From positions 55,001 through 119,000 of the forward strand of contig JASJOG010000189.1 of NCBI GenBank assembly GCA_030142905.1: 64,000 nucleotides of DNA, written 5' to 3'. Position numbers and translations under genes: made by a program. The notes beneath the pieces are model-generated. The model made no database searches. It saw only the letters and a program-made list of their open reading frames with translations, and was not told the DNA's origin. This DNA comes from Heliopora coerulea (lineage: Eukaryota; Cnidaria; Anthozoa; Scleralcyonacea; Helioporidae). Within the stretch, counting starts at the first letter, position 1; each line of letters starts with the position of its first letter. Positions 1 to 9,900 of this stretch are shown one piece after another.

Positions 1-1913
1 TACTTTGGTAAAAGAGAAGAATGACGTAGAATACAAACCAACATTTCTTACGTATTTTGAAAGAATTTACTGAAAGAAGTCGGATTTAAACTTTTAAACT
101 TTCTTGAGAGTTGTTAAAGTCCTGATGAAACATTATTGGTCAAACATGGTGAAGATAATCATCCACAAACCATCCGAAAAGTGAGAAAGACTAAAGCGGA
201 CAAATTTTCGGAGTAGGATAGTATGATCTACAAAGATAAGTGGCTTTTCAGCATGTTTCCTGGTGGCTGTTTGCCTTTTATTCTTGTTTACAAGACATAA
301 ATAGATTTCAATGTCTTCAGTGGAGCGACATTACACAGCGAAAACGATCCTGAAAAAGGCAATGGAATCCTTGTGTGGAAAGCGATGAAAGGATCCGAAG
401 ATTGCCAGCTCGGGTCAAGTCTTCGGAACGCTGAGTGTTTTATCCCATTTCTTGAAAAATTGACCATGAACACAATCTGGATAAGTATTACAAAATATTT
501 GGAAGGTATAGTCCTAATGAATCAGAATCTGCATTCTACTTTGCCATTAAACACCAGCAAAATCCAGGAGATAATATTTGAACCAAAAAATCTTCCTCAG
601 GGAAGAACGAAGTCGGAAAGTCTCCATTGAAAGCTGCTCAAAACTATTCCTTTGCAAAACTTGCATTTCAAAGCTACTCGATTCAGACGTACCTGTAATT
701 GTCTAGATCAGCTAAGCGAATGCTAGAACATGAAAAGTCTCACTTTATACAGATCAGCATTTATTCAACTTCAGTGAAGAATGTCGTTTACACTCAACCG
801 CTTTGCAAATATGCTGGGAACAAGTGGGTTTCCGTAACGTCTTTCGATCATGTTGATGAGAATGGACCAAGTCAAAGCGTTGCTACAGTATGTGAATAGT
901 TGTCCAATGCATATTCCAAAGAACGGAGCCTTAGAACTGTTCTTTCAAGTTATAAATTGTCCAGTAACTAAGATGTCCTGCAAAAGTGAAACCAGCCGCA
1001 AGCATCAAGAAAACCATTTCGTTTGCTGGTCTTAAATCATTTACTGGCTTCAGTGTTCAAATGATGTAAACAACTTGCTAAAGATCCACACAAAGGAAAA
1101 AAGAACGAGACTAAATCGATTTACATTGATAGGATCTAAGTAACCTAAGTCAGGTTTGGTCAACACAGTGAACTCGATTTCCATATCTCGAATGCTAACT
1201 GGCCAATGAAAAGTGAAGCCAAGATGGCCGTCCATGGAGGGAAATTTTGGACGTCAGTTTCAGTCCCCTACGCGGGCTTCTATGTCAGTTTTAGGCTCCC
1301 ACGCGAGCTTTTACATTTTCTAAAATTTTTTCTTATTGAAACTTCACACAAAACATGTCTTAAAAAGATGGAAGTGAGTTTAAGAATTTAAAATATATTT
1401 CAACAAAGTCAAACCAAGTTACAGATTATATATTTGCACGAAAGTATATAACCAAACTCACGAGAAACCTGATAAAACGGTCCCGAGAAATTACTTGAGG
1501 AAAGTAGTAAGTGTACGTCTCTTTTTTACCGTCAGTTTACCATCCTTAGACAATTTAGGACAGTTCTTAGGCCACACGGCAATAACGAATCCTTTTAAAC
1601 ACTGGAATATGTAAAACTGGTCTACTAACATTTCGTCTATGCACTTTTTCCATGGTTGTGAATATTTTCAAAGTCGAACCAAACAACAACTGAAAATTAA
1701 ATTTGTGCAAGGGACTGGAACTGACGTATAAGACCGCGAAGAGGGCTGAAACTGATGTCCAAAATTGGCCTCCATGGGCGGCCATCTTGGCTTCACTTTT
1801 TGCCCGAGCAAATGACTGGGCGTTAGCATTCCAGATATGAAAATTGAGTTCACTGGGTCAACAACATACCAGTCCCCGAGCTTGCACACGGTATACTTGA
1901 GTGACCGGAATCC

Positions 1914-1917
<4 letters not shown>
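1..1917. repeat. Dispersed repeat R1, copy 1, left part
   Basis: This stretch aligns, with substitutions and small indels, to 46314-47567. Both begin with the same TACTTTGGTAAAAGAG string and both end with CCGGAATCCTTGAATA just before a simple repeat. It probably starts left of the window. Short open frames occur (for example 373-630 and 850-1035) but stops interrupt them in both copies, and I recognise no protein family. The copy is interrupted by a MITE at 1166-1855 that is absent from the other copy. R1 resumes at 4108 after the inserted elements. It may be a decayed gene family fragment or an unclassified transposon. Confidence 0.75.
1166..1855. mobile_element. hAT-like non-autonomous element (690 bp)
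   Basis: The element is flanked by perfect 8-bp direct repeats GGTCAACA (1158-1165 and 1856-1863). It has long inverted ends starting CAGTGAACTC, readable inward for over 100 bp on each side, including the shared AAGTGAAGCCAAGATGGCC block. The paralogous R1 copy 2 has only GGCCAACA at 47506-47513 with no insert, which is an empty site. An 8-bp duplication and ends starting CAG are typical of the hAT superfamily. No transposase is present, so it depends on an element elsewhere. The small antisense open frames inside are not genes. Confidence 0.85.

Positions 1918-1948
<31 letters not shown>
1918..1948. repeat. (TA)n microsatellite
   Basis: This TA tract joins R1 to the ribozyme-bearing element. 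It corresponds to the single (TATC)n(TA)n tract at 47568-47650 in R1 copy 2. Confidence 0.95.
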
Positions 1949-1951
<3 letters not shown>

Positions 1952-2133
1952 CTGCAGACGGAACCGTTTCGGCCTATTGGGCCTCATCAGTGCAGTGCTG
2001 ACAAGCAGGATGGAGAAGCCTACATTATATAGGCAACTCAAATGTGCCACGCATGTGGTACATCTAAGCCATGCCAGAGCGCTCTAAATAGAGACTAGTG
2101 AGCGTGCGCAAATGCACTGCCAGCATGACTCAT

Positions 2134-2134
<1 letters not shown>
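1949..2134 (-). mobile_element. Hammerhead-bearing short element (retrozyme/PLE-end-like)
   Basis: A non-coding segment of about 186 bp lies exactly between two (TA)n tracts (1918-1948 and 2135-2165). Its minus strand carries a canonical hammerhead ribozyme at 1951-1996. Its size, ribozyme and lack of coding capacity fit the small retrozyme-like elements described in metazoans or the terminal part of a PLE. Only one ribozyme copy is present, so a dimeric retrozyme is not shown. It is absent from the equivalent place in R1 copy 2. Confidence 0.6.
1951..1996 (-). ncRNA. Hammerhead ribozyme, canonical type I
   Basis: Read on the minus strand, stem I strand ACTGCA is followed by core CTGATGA. 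Helix II is GGCC paired with GGCC around a short loop. Then come core GAAA, helix III ACGG paired with CCGT across a two-base loop (or three pairs with a four-base loop), the GTC triplet, and the closing stem I strand TGCAGT. All conserved core positions are present and all three helices pair. Predicted self-cleavage follows the C at 1957. This is the best ribozyme candidate in the window. Activity is inferred from sequence only. Confidence 0.85.

Positions 2135-2165
<31 letters not shown>
2135..2165. repeat. (TA)n microsatellite
   Basis: Second TA tract of the R1 insertion cluster. It separates the short ribozyme element from PLE foldback A. The 85 bp up to 2250 look like extra 3' sequence of the left PLE arm. 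Confidence 0.95.
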
Positions 2166-2168
<3 letters not shown>

Positions 2169-2271
2169 CAATGATGAGTACCACGAAGGTTAAAGCGTTG
2201 GAATGAAAATATAGAGCGCTCAATACCGTTACTGGTAGAGCGAATAAATAAATACAAAAGACAAAATTTTG

Positions 2272-2323
2272 CTGTCGCTACTCTGAGTTTCACGCGCTCA
2301 GGCGATCATCAGGCAACTGACAG
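2272..2323 (-). ncRNA. Hammerhead ribozyme, left arm of PLE dimer A
   Basis: Mirror copy of the motif at 3747-3798, with the same core and helices on the minus strand. It lies about 40 bp beyond the stop codon of the minus-strand PLE fragment, in the 3' end region of that copy. Confidence 0.65.
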
Positions 2324-2363
2324 ATGAGATTTAATTATTCACATATATACAGGTGACAAAAGT

Positions 2364-2953
2364 TTAAAGGAGGTGTTTGGTTACATGTCGGCATTTGTTA
2401 AATAGTTCGGACCGTCTGTTCAAAATGTTTTTCCCTCTTCTCTTTAGTATAAGCAACTTTTCTTCGAGGCATAGGCGACATTTTCTTGATCCTGCCTTGT
2501 ATGATGGAATTTGTTTGATGATGTCCCAGGCGATTGTGTATTTGCGTTTGTTGTCTTTCAGGTTCCAAATGTGTTTTGAAAGTTCGGTTTCGTTTAAGTA
2601 TTTTTTGTTGTTGAGAGATTTGCAGTGATTTCGGTACCTAGTTTTGAAGTTGTTACCTGTTACGCCTATGTATGTCTTCGTCTCGTTGTTGTCAGTGGTC
2701 GTTATTCTTGCCTTGTAAAGGACGCTGGTTTGCAGGCAAATGCCTTTCACAGGACATTGTTCAGGGTTTCTACAGTTGCATAGTCGAGTGGTTTTTGTGT
2801 AAGATAGTTTCTCTTGATTGTCGTGTCGCTTCAGTATTGTATTGTTGTGCCTTTTAATAAATGTTTCCATGTTTTCGATGCAGCTGTAACTGACACGGAT
2901 AGTGTGTCTGTTGAATAGTTTGTGTAATTTGTTGTTTGGCGGGAAGTGTTTGT
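2364..2953 (-). pseudogene. PLE C-terminal fragment with GIY-YIG domain (minus copy)
   Basis: The frame is open from the dimer junction at about 2953 to a stop at 2364, with its first ATG at 2870. The protein matches the plus copy residue for residue except one change (TSVLYK here, TSVHYK there). It contains the cysteine cluster CNCR...CPVKGIC, the TYIG core of a GIY-YIG endonuclease, CRLCLEEK and a C-terminal RRSEL...CRH block. These are usual for the nuclease end of PLE polyproteins. The reverse transcriptase core is absent, so this is a 5'-truncated relic. Antisense frames over it are shadows. Confidence 0.85.
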
Positions 2954-3706
2954 TTGAAGTGTTTGAAGCATAGCAACTTCAACACTCAATTGAAACACGA
3001 ACCTAACATTCACACTGAAACCCAACGCAGAAGACAACGCAACGTAATCTGGTATAACCCACCCTACAGCAAAAACGTCAAAACTAACATCGCACGCGAC
3101 TTCTTGCAACTAATCGACAAACACTTCCCGCCAAACAACAAATTACACAAACTATTCAACAGACACACTATCCGTGTCAGTTACAGCTGCATCGAAAACA
3201 TGGAAACATTTATTAAAAGGCACAACAATACAATACTGAAGCGACACGACAATCAAGAGAAACTATCTTACACAAAAACCACTCGACTATGCAACTGTAG
3301 AAACCCTGAACAATGTCCTGTGAAAGGCATTTGCCTGCAAACCAGCGTCCATTACAAGGCAAGAATAACGACCACTGACAACAACGAGACGAAGACATAC
3401 ATAGGCGTAACAGGTAACAACTTCAAAACTAGGTACCGAAATCACTGCAAATCTCTCAACAACAAAAAATACTTAAACGAAACCGAACTTTCAAAACACA
3501 TTTGGAACCTGAAAGACAACAAACGCAAATACACAATCGCCTGGGACATCATCAAACAAATTCCATCATACAAGGCAGGATCAAGAAAATGTCGCCTATG
3601 CCTCGAAGAAAAGTTGCTTATACTAAAGAGAAGAGGGAAAAACATTTTGAACAGACGGTCCGAACTATTTAACAAATGCCGACATGTAACCAAACACCTC
3701 CTTTAA
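2954..3706 (+). pseudogene. PLE C-terminal fragment with GIY-YIG domain (plus copy)
   Basis: The open frame runs through the junction (an ATG at 2936 lies in the inverted arm) to the TAA after 3706. From the N-terminal side the residues include IWYNPPYSKNVKTNIARDF and KLHKLFNRHTIRVSYSC, a PLE-typical linker after the reverse transcriptase. Next are the cysteine cluster (C119, C121, C127, C133 of the 256-residue frame), a degenerate GIY (VHY), TYIG at 154-157, CRLCLEEK near 219-226 (with the likely catalytic glutamate) and LNRRSEL near the end. The nuclease domain looks intact. The polymerase is missing, so the locus cannot be autonomous. Confidence 0.85.
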
Positions 3707-3746
3707 ACTTTTGTCACCTGTATATATGTGAATAATTAAATCTCAT

Positions 3747-3798
3747 CTGTCAGTTGCCTGATGATCGCCTGAGCGCGTGAAACTCAGAGTAGCGACAG
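3747..3798 (+). ncRNA. Hammerhead ribozyme, right arm of PLE dimer A
   Basis: Stem I strand CTGTC, a four-base bulge AGTT and GC precede core CTGATGA (3758-3764). A short CGC/GCG helix II follows, then GAAA (3779-3782), mini-helix III ACT/AGT with a three-base loop, the GTA triplet (3789-3791), then GC and GACAG closing stem I. Stem I pairs fully apart from the bulge. The U-U apposition at the base of helix II is non-standard. PLEs are known to carry such minimal hammerheads near their ends. Confidence 0.7.
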
Positions 3799-3815
3799 CA
3801 AAATTTTGTCTTTTG

Positions 3816-3817
<2 letters not shown>

Positions 3818-3858
<41 letters not shown>
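3818..3858. repeat. (TA)n microsatellite
   Basis: TA tract bounding PLE dimer A on the right and the small palindrome on the left. It is part of the interrupted R1 microsatellite. Confidence 0.95.
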
Positions 3859-3859
<1 letters not shown>

Positions 3860-3923
3860 GTGAACGTTTAGGTTTACGAAATGCAAAGAGGGCTCAATAA
3901 CGCAAAGAAAGAGCAAATGGGAT

Positions 3924-4092
3924 TATATCGCTTACCTCAAAAAGTCACTACAGCCTGTTTCATCTTGGGAAAGAATCTTCAGGTGGCTGACGAACTTGGA
4001 AACCGGGAAGCTTTTTCGAAGTTCGTCAGCCACCTGAAGATTCTTTCCCAAGATGAAACAGGCTGTAGTGACTTTTTGAGGTAAGCGATATA
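3924..4092. mobile_element. Short palindrome of two inverted ribozyme-bearing 3' tips
   Basis: Arms 3924-3997 and 4019-4092 (74 bp each, essentially perfect) surround a 21-bp centre. Each arm, read outward, has a hammerhead-like core. The unit therefore looks like a PLE dimer of the same design as dimer A but truncated down to the 3' tips. It sits directly against a (TA)n tract on the right. The 67-residue open frame across it only reflects the palindrome. Confidence 0.7.
4025..4072 (+). ncRNA. Hammerhead-like ribozyme in short palindrome
   Basis: Stem I strand ends in CAC, followed by core CTGAAGA (4034-4040), helix II TCTT/AAGA, core GAAA (4055-4058), helix III ACA/TGT with a three-base loop, triplet GTA and closing strand GTG. 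The architecture matches the motif at 3747-3798, including a four-base bulge in stem I and a U-U apposition before helix II. An identical mirror copy lies on the minus strand at about 3944-3991. Stem I is short, so activity is uncertain. Confidence 0.5.
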
Positions 4093-4107
4093 TATATATA
4101 TATATAT
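4089..4107. repeat. (TA)n microsatellite
   Basis: Last TA tract of the cluster. R1 sequence resumes immediately afterwards. Confidence 0.9.
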
Positions 4108-4250
4108 CAGAACTACGAAAATTTTTCTGCCTAGTAACCACGCGTGTAAAAAGACTACAGGCACGTCGAGATTCGTACCCTCTCTGGCTCGGGCCTTTGG
4201 CCCTCGCACCGCACTTCGTGCAGTGGGCGAAAGGATTATATTTCTGCTAT
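4108..4250. repeat. Dispersed repeat R1, copy 1, right part
   Basis: This aligns with 47651-47800: both share CCTAGT.ACCAC, TGTAAAA, GAGATT.GTACCCTC and CCCTCGCACCGC.CTTCGTGC in order. It shows that R1 continues across the microsatellite and that 1949-4088 is inserted material. Confidence 0.75.
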
Positions 4251-4692
4251 AATTACTAAAATTACGCTAATAAAAATCCTAAATTTGTTTTAAAATTACT
4301 AATAATTACGTGTTTACAGTACTAAAAAGGCATTCCTTCTAATTTTTTTCTTCCTTTCCATCCTTCTTCCTCCACTTACTTCTCCTCCCCATCTTCAACC
4401 AAGGCCTCAGCCTGAACCTTGTCTTCATCATCCTGATACTTAACAAAAGGCTGAGCAAGCCTTATTTTCGTCTTCTTTGTGCCTCTCATCCTGTTCCTCA
4501 CCCTGACTCTGATCATAATCATAATACTCAGTCTACTATCAGTACTTTTTCACAGTCTGGTTCTCTTCCGTGGATATAACTAGCTCTGTATACAAATAAT
4601 AACTCGTATACGTTTATGGAGCATCCATATTTTGTGAACAGAGTAAATTTTGAATCATCATCACAAATATGTTTTAAAAATTTTGTTTCCAG
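4251..4692. other. Unassigned sequence upstream of exon A
   Basis: AT-rich sequence, then a pyrimidine-rich stretch at about 4340-4500. No gene, repeat copy or promoter recognised. The end forms the polypyrimidine tract and AG of the exon A acceptor. Confidence 0.4.
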
Positions 4693-4797
4693 ATCTTTTG
4701 AATACTGAAGCAGCAATGAAGCGACCATCCTTGATTGAAAGAATTATGCAGGCGCCTGCAACACTTTTGTCTCCTGAATCATCTCAACTCTCGGCTG
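4693..4797 (+). CDS. Host gene exon A (105 bp, phase 1-1)
   Basis: The acceptor TTTTGTTTCCAG and the donor G|GTAAGT are both strong. The exon encodes 34 full codons with split codons at each end. Its key blocks RPSLIERIMQ, LL and ESSQLS are shared with exon B (RPSLIARILQ, LL, ETSQFS). Conserved protein blocks with divergent flanking introns support a real, selected exon rather than a chance open frame. Confidence 0.7.
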
Positions 4798-4873
4798 GTA
4801 AGTTGTTGAATGTGGCCAATTCACCGAAGCCAGTAAGATTTGAAAGTTGATTAGGAAATATCCTCGAAATCAG

Positions 4874-4918
<45 letters not shown>

Positions 4919-6258
4919 TCTAATTAGGAAGAAGGTGTATCCAGGAATTTCAAAAGGTACCGGTCTAGTCATTTCGGGTGCAACAGACCGACATGGCTTT
5001 TAAAAACGGGGACAAAAAACTATCGCTATCTAGGCAGATTCAAAACTTCTGATAAAAAGAGCAGGGTCATAACCGCGTCCCAACACCTCTGAAGTTGCGC
5101 TCCTGTAAACATTGCTCCCTCCGTCCCTTGTTTATTACCTGCTTAACGTATTCTGAGAAATTCATCTCTTAGTTCGAAATACAGAAAACCTAGTGATGCA
5201 CAGTTAGGTTTGAGTATATCCGTTTTAAGGTAACCTGTGTTCCCGCTACCTAGTATCCTGATGTCACATAACTTTTAACTGTCTAAAAACACTTTCCTGT
5301 GTATAAGTGTCGACTTTTCCCACGATCCAGCTAACTTCGGTTTAATTCGTCGTGGACTTTCTAATCTTTCGTAAATCAAAGGAGATTATCACTCCCCTCA
5401 CGGGCTAATATAATTGATTGCTGAGCAACTGTTAGTGTTACGGCATCAATGTGGCAGTGATAGTTGTGGGTCATAAAAAAGTCGAACTCACGAATTCATG
5501 GATTGGAAATTTAACCAAGCCATGCCTTTTGTCCCTTGTTGAAGTTTTCCACTCGAAAATTAAGCCTTGTTCGAAACATGATATTTAAACTTTGTCCCGT
5601 GAAAGTTCTTAAGCAGTTTTCCTGTGAAAATGATTTTAAGAACATTTTTCCTTCTTGACAACATTATTTTAGTGTGGTGATTGTTATATTGTATAACATC
5701 AGTCACAAAATGGCATGGAATGTTCTCTATTTCTCCCTTCACCACCAAACTGCATCCAATTAGCCATCATCATTCTGGTCTGCAGGTCTTGTTACATTGA
5801 CTACAACCTTGGCAAGATTCACAGCTTTCTTTCATATTTTGAATTATTAGTGTCTGAGTCCCCTTTAGAGCTATCTTGCCATCCTCCTCTTCGGAACCTC
5901 ACTTAGGGTTGTTCAGGGGTCACTCATTTCTGTTCCTCAGTAGTTTTCCACTTCTAAAGGACCAGTCGAGGGCTTTCCTGGTTTGTGGGAGCCAATAGCT
6001 GCCATGACAGCGGTCAAATTCGCAATTATCTTTTATGCGTTAAGTGACTTGGAGGATTGACGTTAGTCTTTCAACAGAATTATATTTAGACTTTATTTTA
6101 CATCCGCTTGTGAGGGGTGACATGGCTTCGAGATGCAGTTTGTCATGTTTAAAAAAGATAAGGTTGATAGAAGGCTTGAACAAAGAATAGATAAAGATAC
6201 TGAGCTTCTTTTGTTGATCGTAAGAGTCTTTCGTGAGATAAACCAGGAACACTACACA
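4798..6258. other. Intronic, no gene recognised
   Basis: Contains a (TA)n tract at 4877-4917 and otherwise unique-looking AT-rich sequence. Short open frames (5560-5748 minus, 5715-5906 plus) match nothing I know. The end may be the 5' LTR of the Gypsy relic that follows, but no second LTR copy was found. Confidence 0.4.
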
Positions 6259-6959
6259 TGGTGTCAGGAGCCATACTCTACATGTGCGCTGGATATACTT
6301 ACTGTTTAGAGGAGAAATGTCTAAGACCGACGGAGAGACACAAGCACAATCTACAATTCAATTTCCAGGATTTACAACGAACGTGCCGCTGCCTGACTAA
6401 CTAAAATTAAAAGGAAACCTTGCAGAAAACTGGAAGAAGTTGAAACAAGTTTGGAACGCTTATGAGACCGTCACTAAGTCAAATAATAAAGATAGTTAAT
6501 ACCGTATCGCTACCTTTATAACCTGCATAGGACAAAATGCACTAGAAATACACAACGGCTTGCCTTTTCAATCAGAAGATGTGAAACAAGACATAAATAA
6601 AGTCCTAGAAATATGGGATAGCTACTGCGATGGCAAGACAAATGTCATATACGAACGTTATAAATTTAATGATCGATTCCAAGGGTAGGAAGAGTCTATT
6701 GATTAATATGCAACTGCAATGCGTACACTTGCGACCATATGTAACTTTTCGGGTTGGAATAGTCTGTGGAATAAAAGAGAATTCGAGTCGACGTAAGCCA
6801 TTGCAAGAATGAGATTTCTCCTTGAAGAAGTGCTTAGATCTTCGCAGAGCTTCAGAAGCATCAAATTCACAACCCACAGTCATCAGTGGCCGCACAAGCT
6901 TCAGACAGTCCATTTGCAGGGCAAAACAGAATCACCACACCTGGCCGTCTTGTTAGACT
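6259..6959 (+). pseudogene. Ty3/Gypsy gag relic with primer-binding site
   Basis: TGGTGTCAGGAG at 6259-6270 matches the tRNA-Leu-type primer site of the Gypsy element at 15.3 kb. An ATG at 6317 follows. The frame then reads like that element's Gag: AENWKKLKQVWNAYETVTKS corresponds to the KWKKFKQKWDNYEVATG block, and KTNVIYERYKF and EESIDQYATAMRTL also match. Stops appear at several places and the similarity fades near 6960, with no protease, polymerase or integrase. It is a different, older subfamily than the 15-kb element. Confidence 0.8.
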
Positions 6960-9900
6960 TCCTGCCTACTTAAAGGAATATACAGTACTACATGATATAA
7001 CACTTTACATTATTTATGTTCTGTTTGTAAAAAAATGGTTGTGGAAAGAAAAGATGTAACGTTATGTACTTTACACGAAGTATTGGTTCAAGTAAGGCTC
7101 TAACAGCCAATCTGGGCTTTCTTTTACATGTACTCGGGGGGCACTACTCCTAAATGTAGCTCGCCATGTTTTAAGGTACAAAATCGCACGTGTTAACAAT
7201 CCTTTATGCTGGCTGACCTAATAAAAAAAGGCTATGCTGCTAAGGAACCAGGCGTTCCTCTTGCTGTTTTATTTTGCCAGTAAGGCTACGTTTTACTTTT
7301 ATGTTATATTCTGTTTTAAAACTAGCCATTGATAACTCCGACATTCAAACGCTCATCACGTTCCTTAGGCTACCACCAACCCCAGCTATTCTTGACGACA
7401 ATCGGAGGGTGAATTTCCATGGGCAGTTGATGGTGGTCACTGAAAATTCGTACCAATTAAGCTGGCTTCTATTTATCGCAAAGAACGTTCATTTCTACCG
7501 TAATCTCGAACTTTGTCAAACAAAATTTAAGTAGGAAGTCCTATTTATACGCCACTAGTCTCTTTTGCCTTAAACCTTAATTGAGGTTGTTTTTTACTGC
7601 CGTGAGATCATATGATTTTTGTTACGCGGTTCTACTCTTGACTCGTTGCTGATGAAAGTGAAATTTTTGGTCAAAATATCTAACCTTAACCTGCAAGTAT
7701 CGAAGGAGCTTCTGAAACGTTCACATTGTTTAAATACGTTTAACTCGTCCACACGGTTTTGTTGTGCCGCTATTTGTTCCACTAATCATAGATTATCATG
7801 ATGATTTTTATATCTCTGAGGATGATTCTGAAATTGTTGCACTAATACTTTCGAATTTTGCATCAATTACATACCATGCATTTCTATGTAAATTTCACGA
7901 AAAGACTGTGAAAAGACTGTGATCTTTTTACCTGATTCGTGGGAAAATGTAGCTTGAAAATAGTACTTAAAAAGGAATAAAGTTTATTAACAGATTGATG
8001 AAGTGACGAATTCTAGCAAAAATCATCAACTACCAATAAAGGACAAGTTTAACTTAAACATGATGAAAAGAAAAAATAAACAACCGACCTTTTCTTATTT
8101 ATTTTAAAGTCAAGCAACGACCGCAGTATATGAATAAGAGCATTGAAACACACAAAACCATTACATATTTGTTTACGAAATACTAAGACTGAACATCCAG
8201 CACTAAATTCAATGCACTTTTCCGAGGAAATTTTCTATGTTTTAATAATCTAATCCAGAAAAGGGTTATAACTAATCAAGGCTGGTCAACGATTTTCGTT
8301 ATTTCATAAAATTTTCTCGGACAGTAAACATTAGAAAAGATCCACAAGACTAACAAGGGGTTAATACATGCACCATAATTTTTCATTTTTGTTAATAAAC
8401 TAAACAATCAATCCAAGGTAGTTTCGTCATTAATTCATAAAGAAACTCCACAGGAAACATAGTAAGAACCTTCAGTATTAATGAACAATTTAGCAGGATT
8501 AAGTAAATCATAGTTTGTTTTAATATCCTTGCACGGTTTCCCCATTTAGTCGTGATTTTTAATTTTTCCTTTATAAGGTATTTCGCATCCTAGGATTTAT
8601 TCGTCAAAATTTAATAAAACGAACTTAACTGATAAGCAAAACCACTGGCGACTGGATATTATACCTATTTAATTTCACCAACCAGCTACCGAACTAGAAC
8701 CATCGGTTGATGAAGTATGATAGTCGGTTGAGTAGAGTACATTAATTGCACATCGAAATAAGTTAAGTGTCTACTGATATGTGCGACCACCAGCTACTTT
8801 GATACTAGATGTAAACCTCATTAGTTTGACGGACAACCAACCGGTTATCAAACGAGAAGAAGCATCTAACAAAATATAGTAGCTTGTAGGGCAAAGTAAA
8901 TTAACTTTTTATGGAAATGAATTAAGAATTAATTTATATGTAAGACCGTTGAATAGTCAGTTATTAGAAAGAAGCCTTATAAAGTTGACTTGGTACCAGC
9001 ATGAAAGAACTCCTGACTACCAATTCATGGCAGCCAGTTGGGAGAATTAGATTGATCCGATGCAAAAGAGTTAAAACTTCATTGATACTCAGGACCAAGG
9101 GACTCTTGTTTTAAATCTTATTAAATTTAATGACAATCCAGGAAAAGGATTTGTTAACGATGTACGGTAGCTGGTAATTAAAACGTACAATTTAATCAAA
9201 TTTTAGTATGTTTTAATGAGATAGACATTGTACTAATTTTATCCATTCTAAAGAATATATATGGGGTGAGAATAGTGTTTTGAAAAAAAGTGAACTTCTC
9301 TTTATACGTGTAACCATTGAAGCAACTGCTTAGGCTTAGATTTAAGGCGATGGTTAAGTAGAAATTGATCCAAATTCGCAGATACAGTGTGTTGTCCATA
9401 CACAATGAATAGGTAAGGCGCGTTTCGTACAATAAAATTGCAACTGAAAGTCAAAGCTGTAAAAAATAGGATTGGTTCCGCTGTATGTTTACTTCGTAAC
9501 GCTTTCCTCTTAACATGAACAGCCCAAGTCCATCCTCCTCCTTTCTACAACCGTTTAGTATCACATACATCACATTTCTTGATCTTATCTAGACTTGTAT
9601 GAAGAAAGTTTTGGCCAAGAATTTAAACGTTTATATCTCAACAACAATTATTGGTTGTTTTCAGACAACCAAGGAATTTGTGATTTATTTATCGAGGGTA
9701 TGGCCCGATAGGAATGAAAGATATATTCCCGAGGGGCCACAAAATTACTTATATTCCACATGGACGATGTTGATTTGAAATGACCTCTCTTATGAAAGGC
9801 AATGAACCAATCAGGTGTTGTGGGACTTAGGGATTGTTTAATTCACATTAATGAAACACTAGTGCTTGATTAAGAAACACTAGTGTTTGATGCAGTGTTT

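Larger units (their letters stand above)
2251..3819. mobile_element. Penelope-like element, head-to-head inverted dimer A
   Basis: A nearly perfect inverted repeat has arms 2251-2953 and 3117-3819 (703 bp each). The one difference I noted is at 2719/3351. The centre (2954-3116) is further PLE coding sequence belonging to the plus copy. Both copies are 5'-truncated, encode the C-terminal end of a PLE protein, point outward and end in a hammerhead ribozyme. The unit is bordered on both sides by (TA)n tracts. The unequal copy lengths (about 703 and 866 bp) argue against a simple later palindromic duplication. Confidence 0.85.

Noticed and set aside
2377..2857. Plus-strand frames over the left PLE arm (and their mirror at 3213-3693 minus)
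   Set aside because: Antisense shadows of the PLE coding sequence, duplicated because of the palindrome.
3881..4209. Overlapping 67-76 residue frames on both strands
   Set aside because: Produced by the palindrome and adjoining TA repeat.
7058..7260. 3' LTR of the 6.3-kb Gypsy relic (purine tract then TGTAACG)
   Set aside because: No matching sequence found upstream of the gag relic, so the LTR pair cannot be supported.
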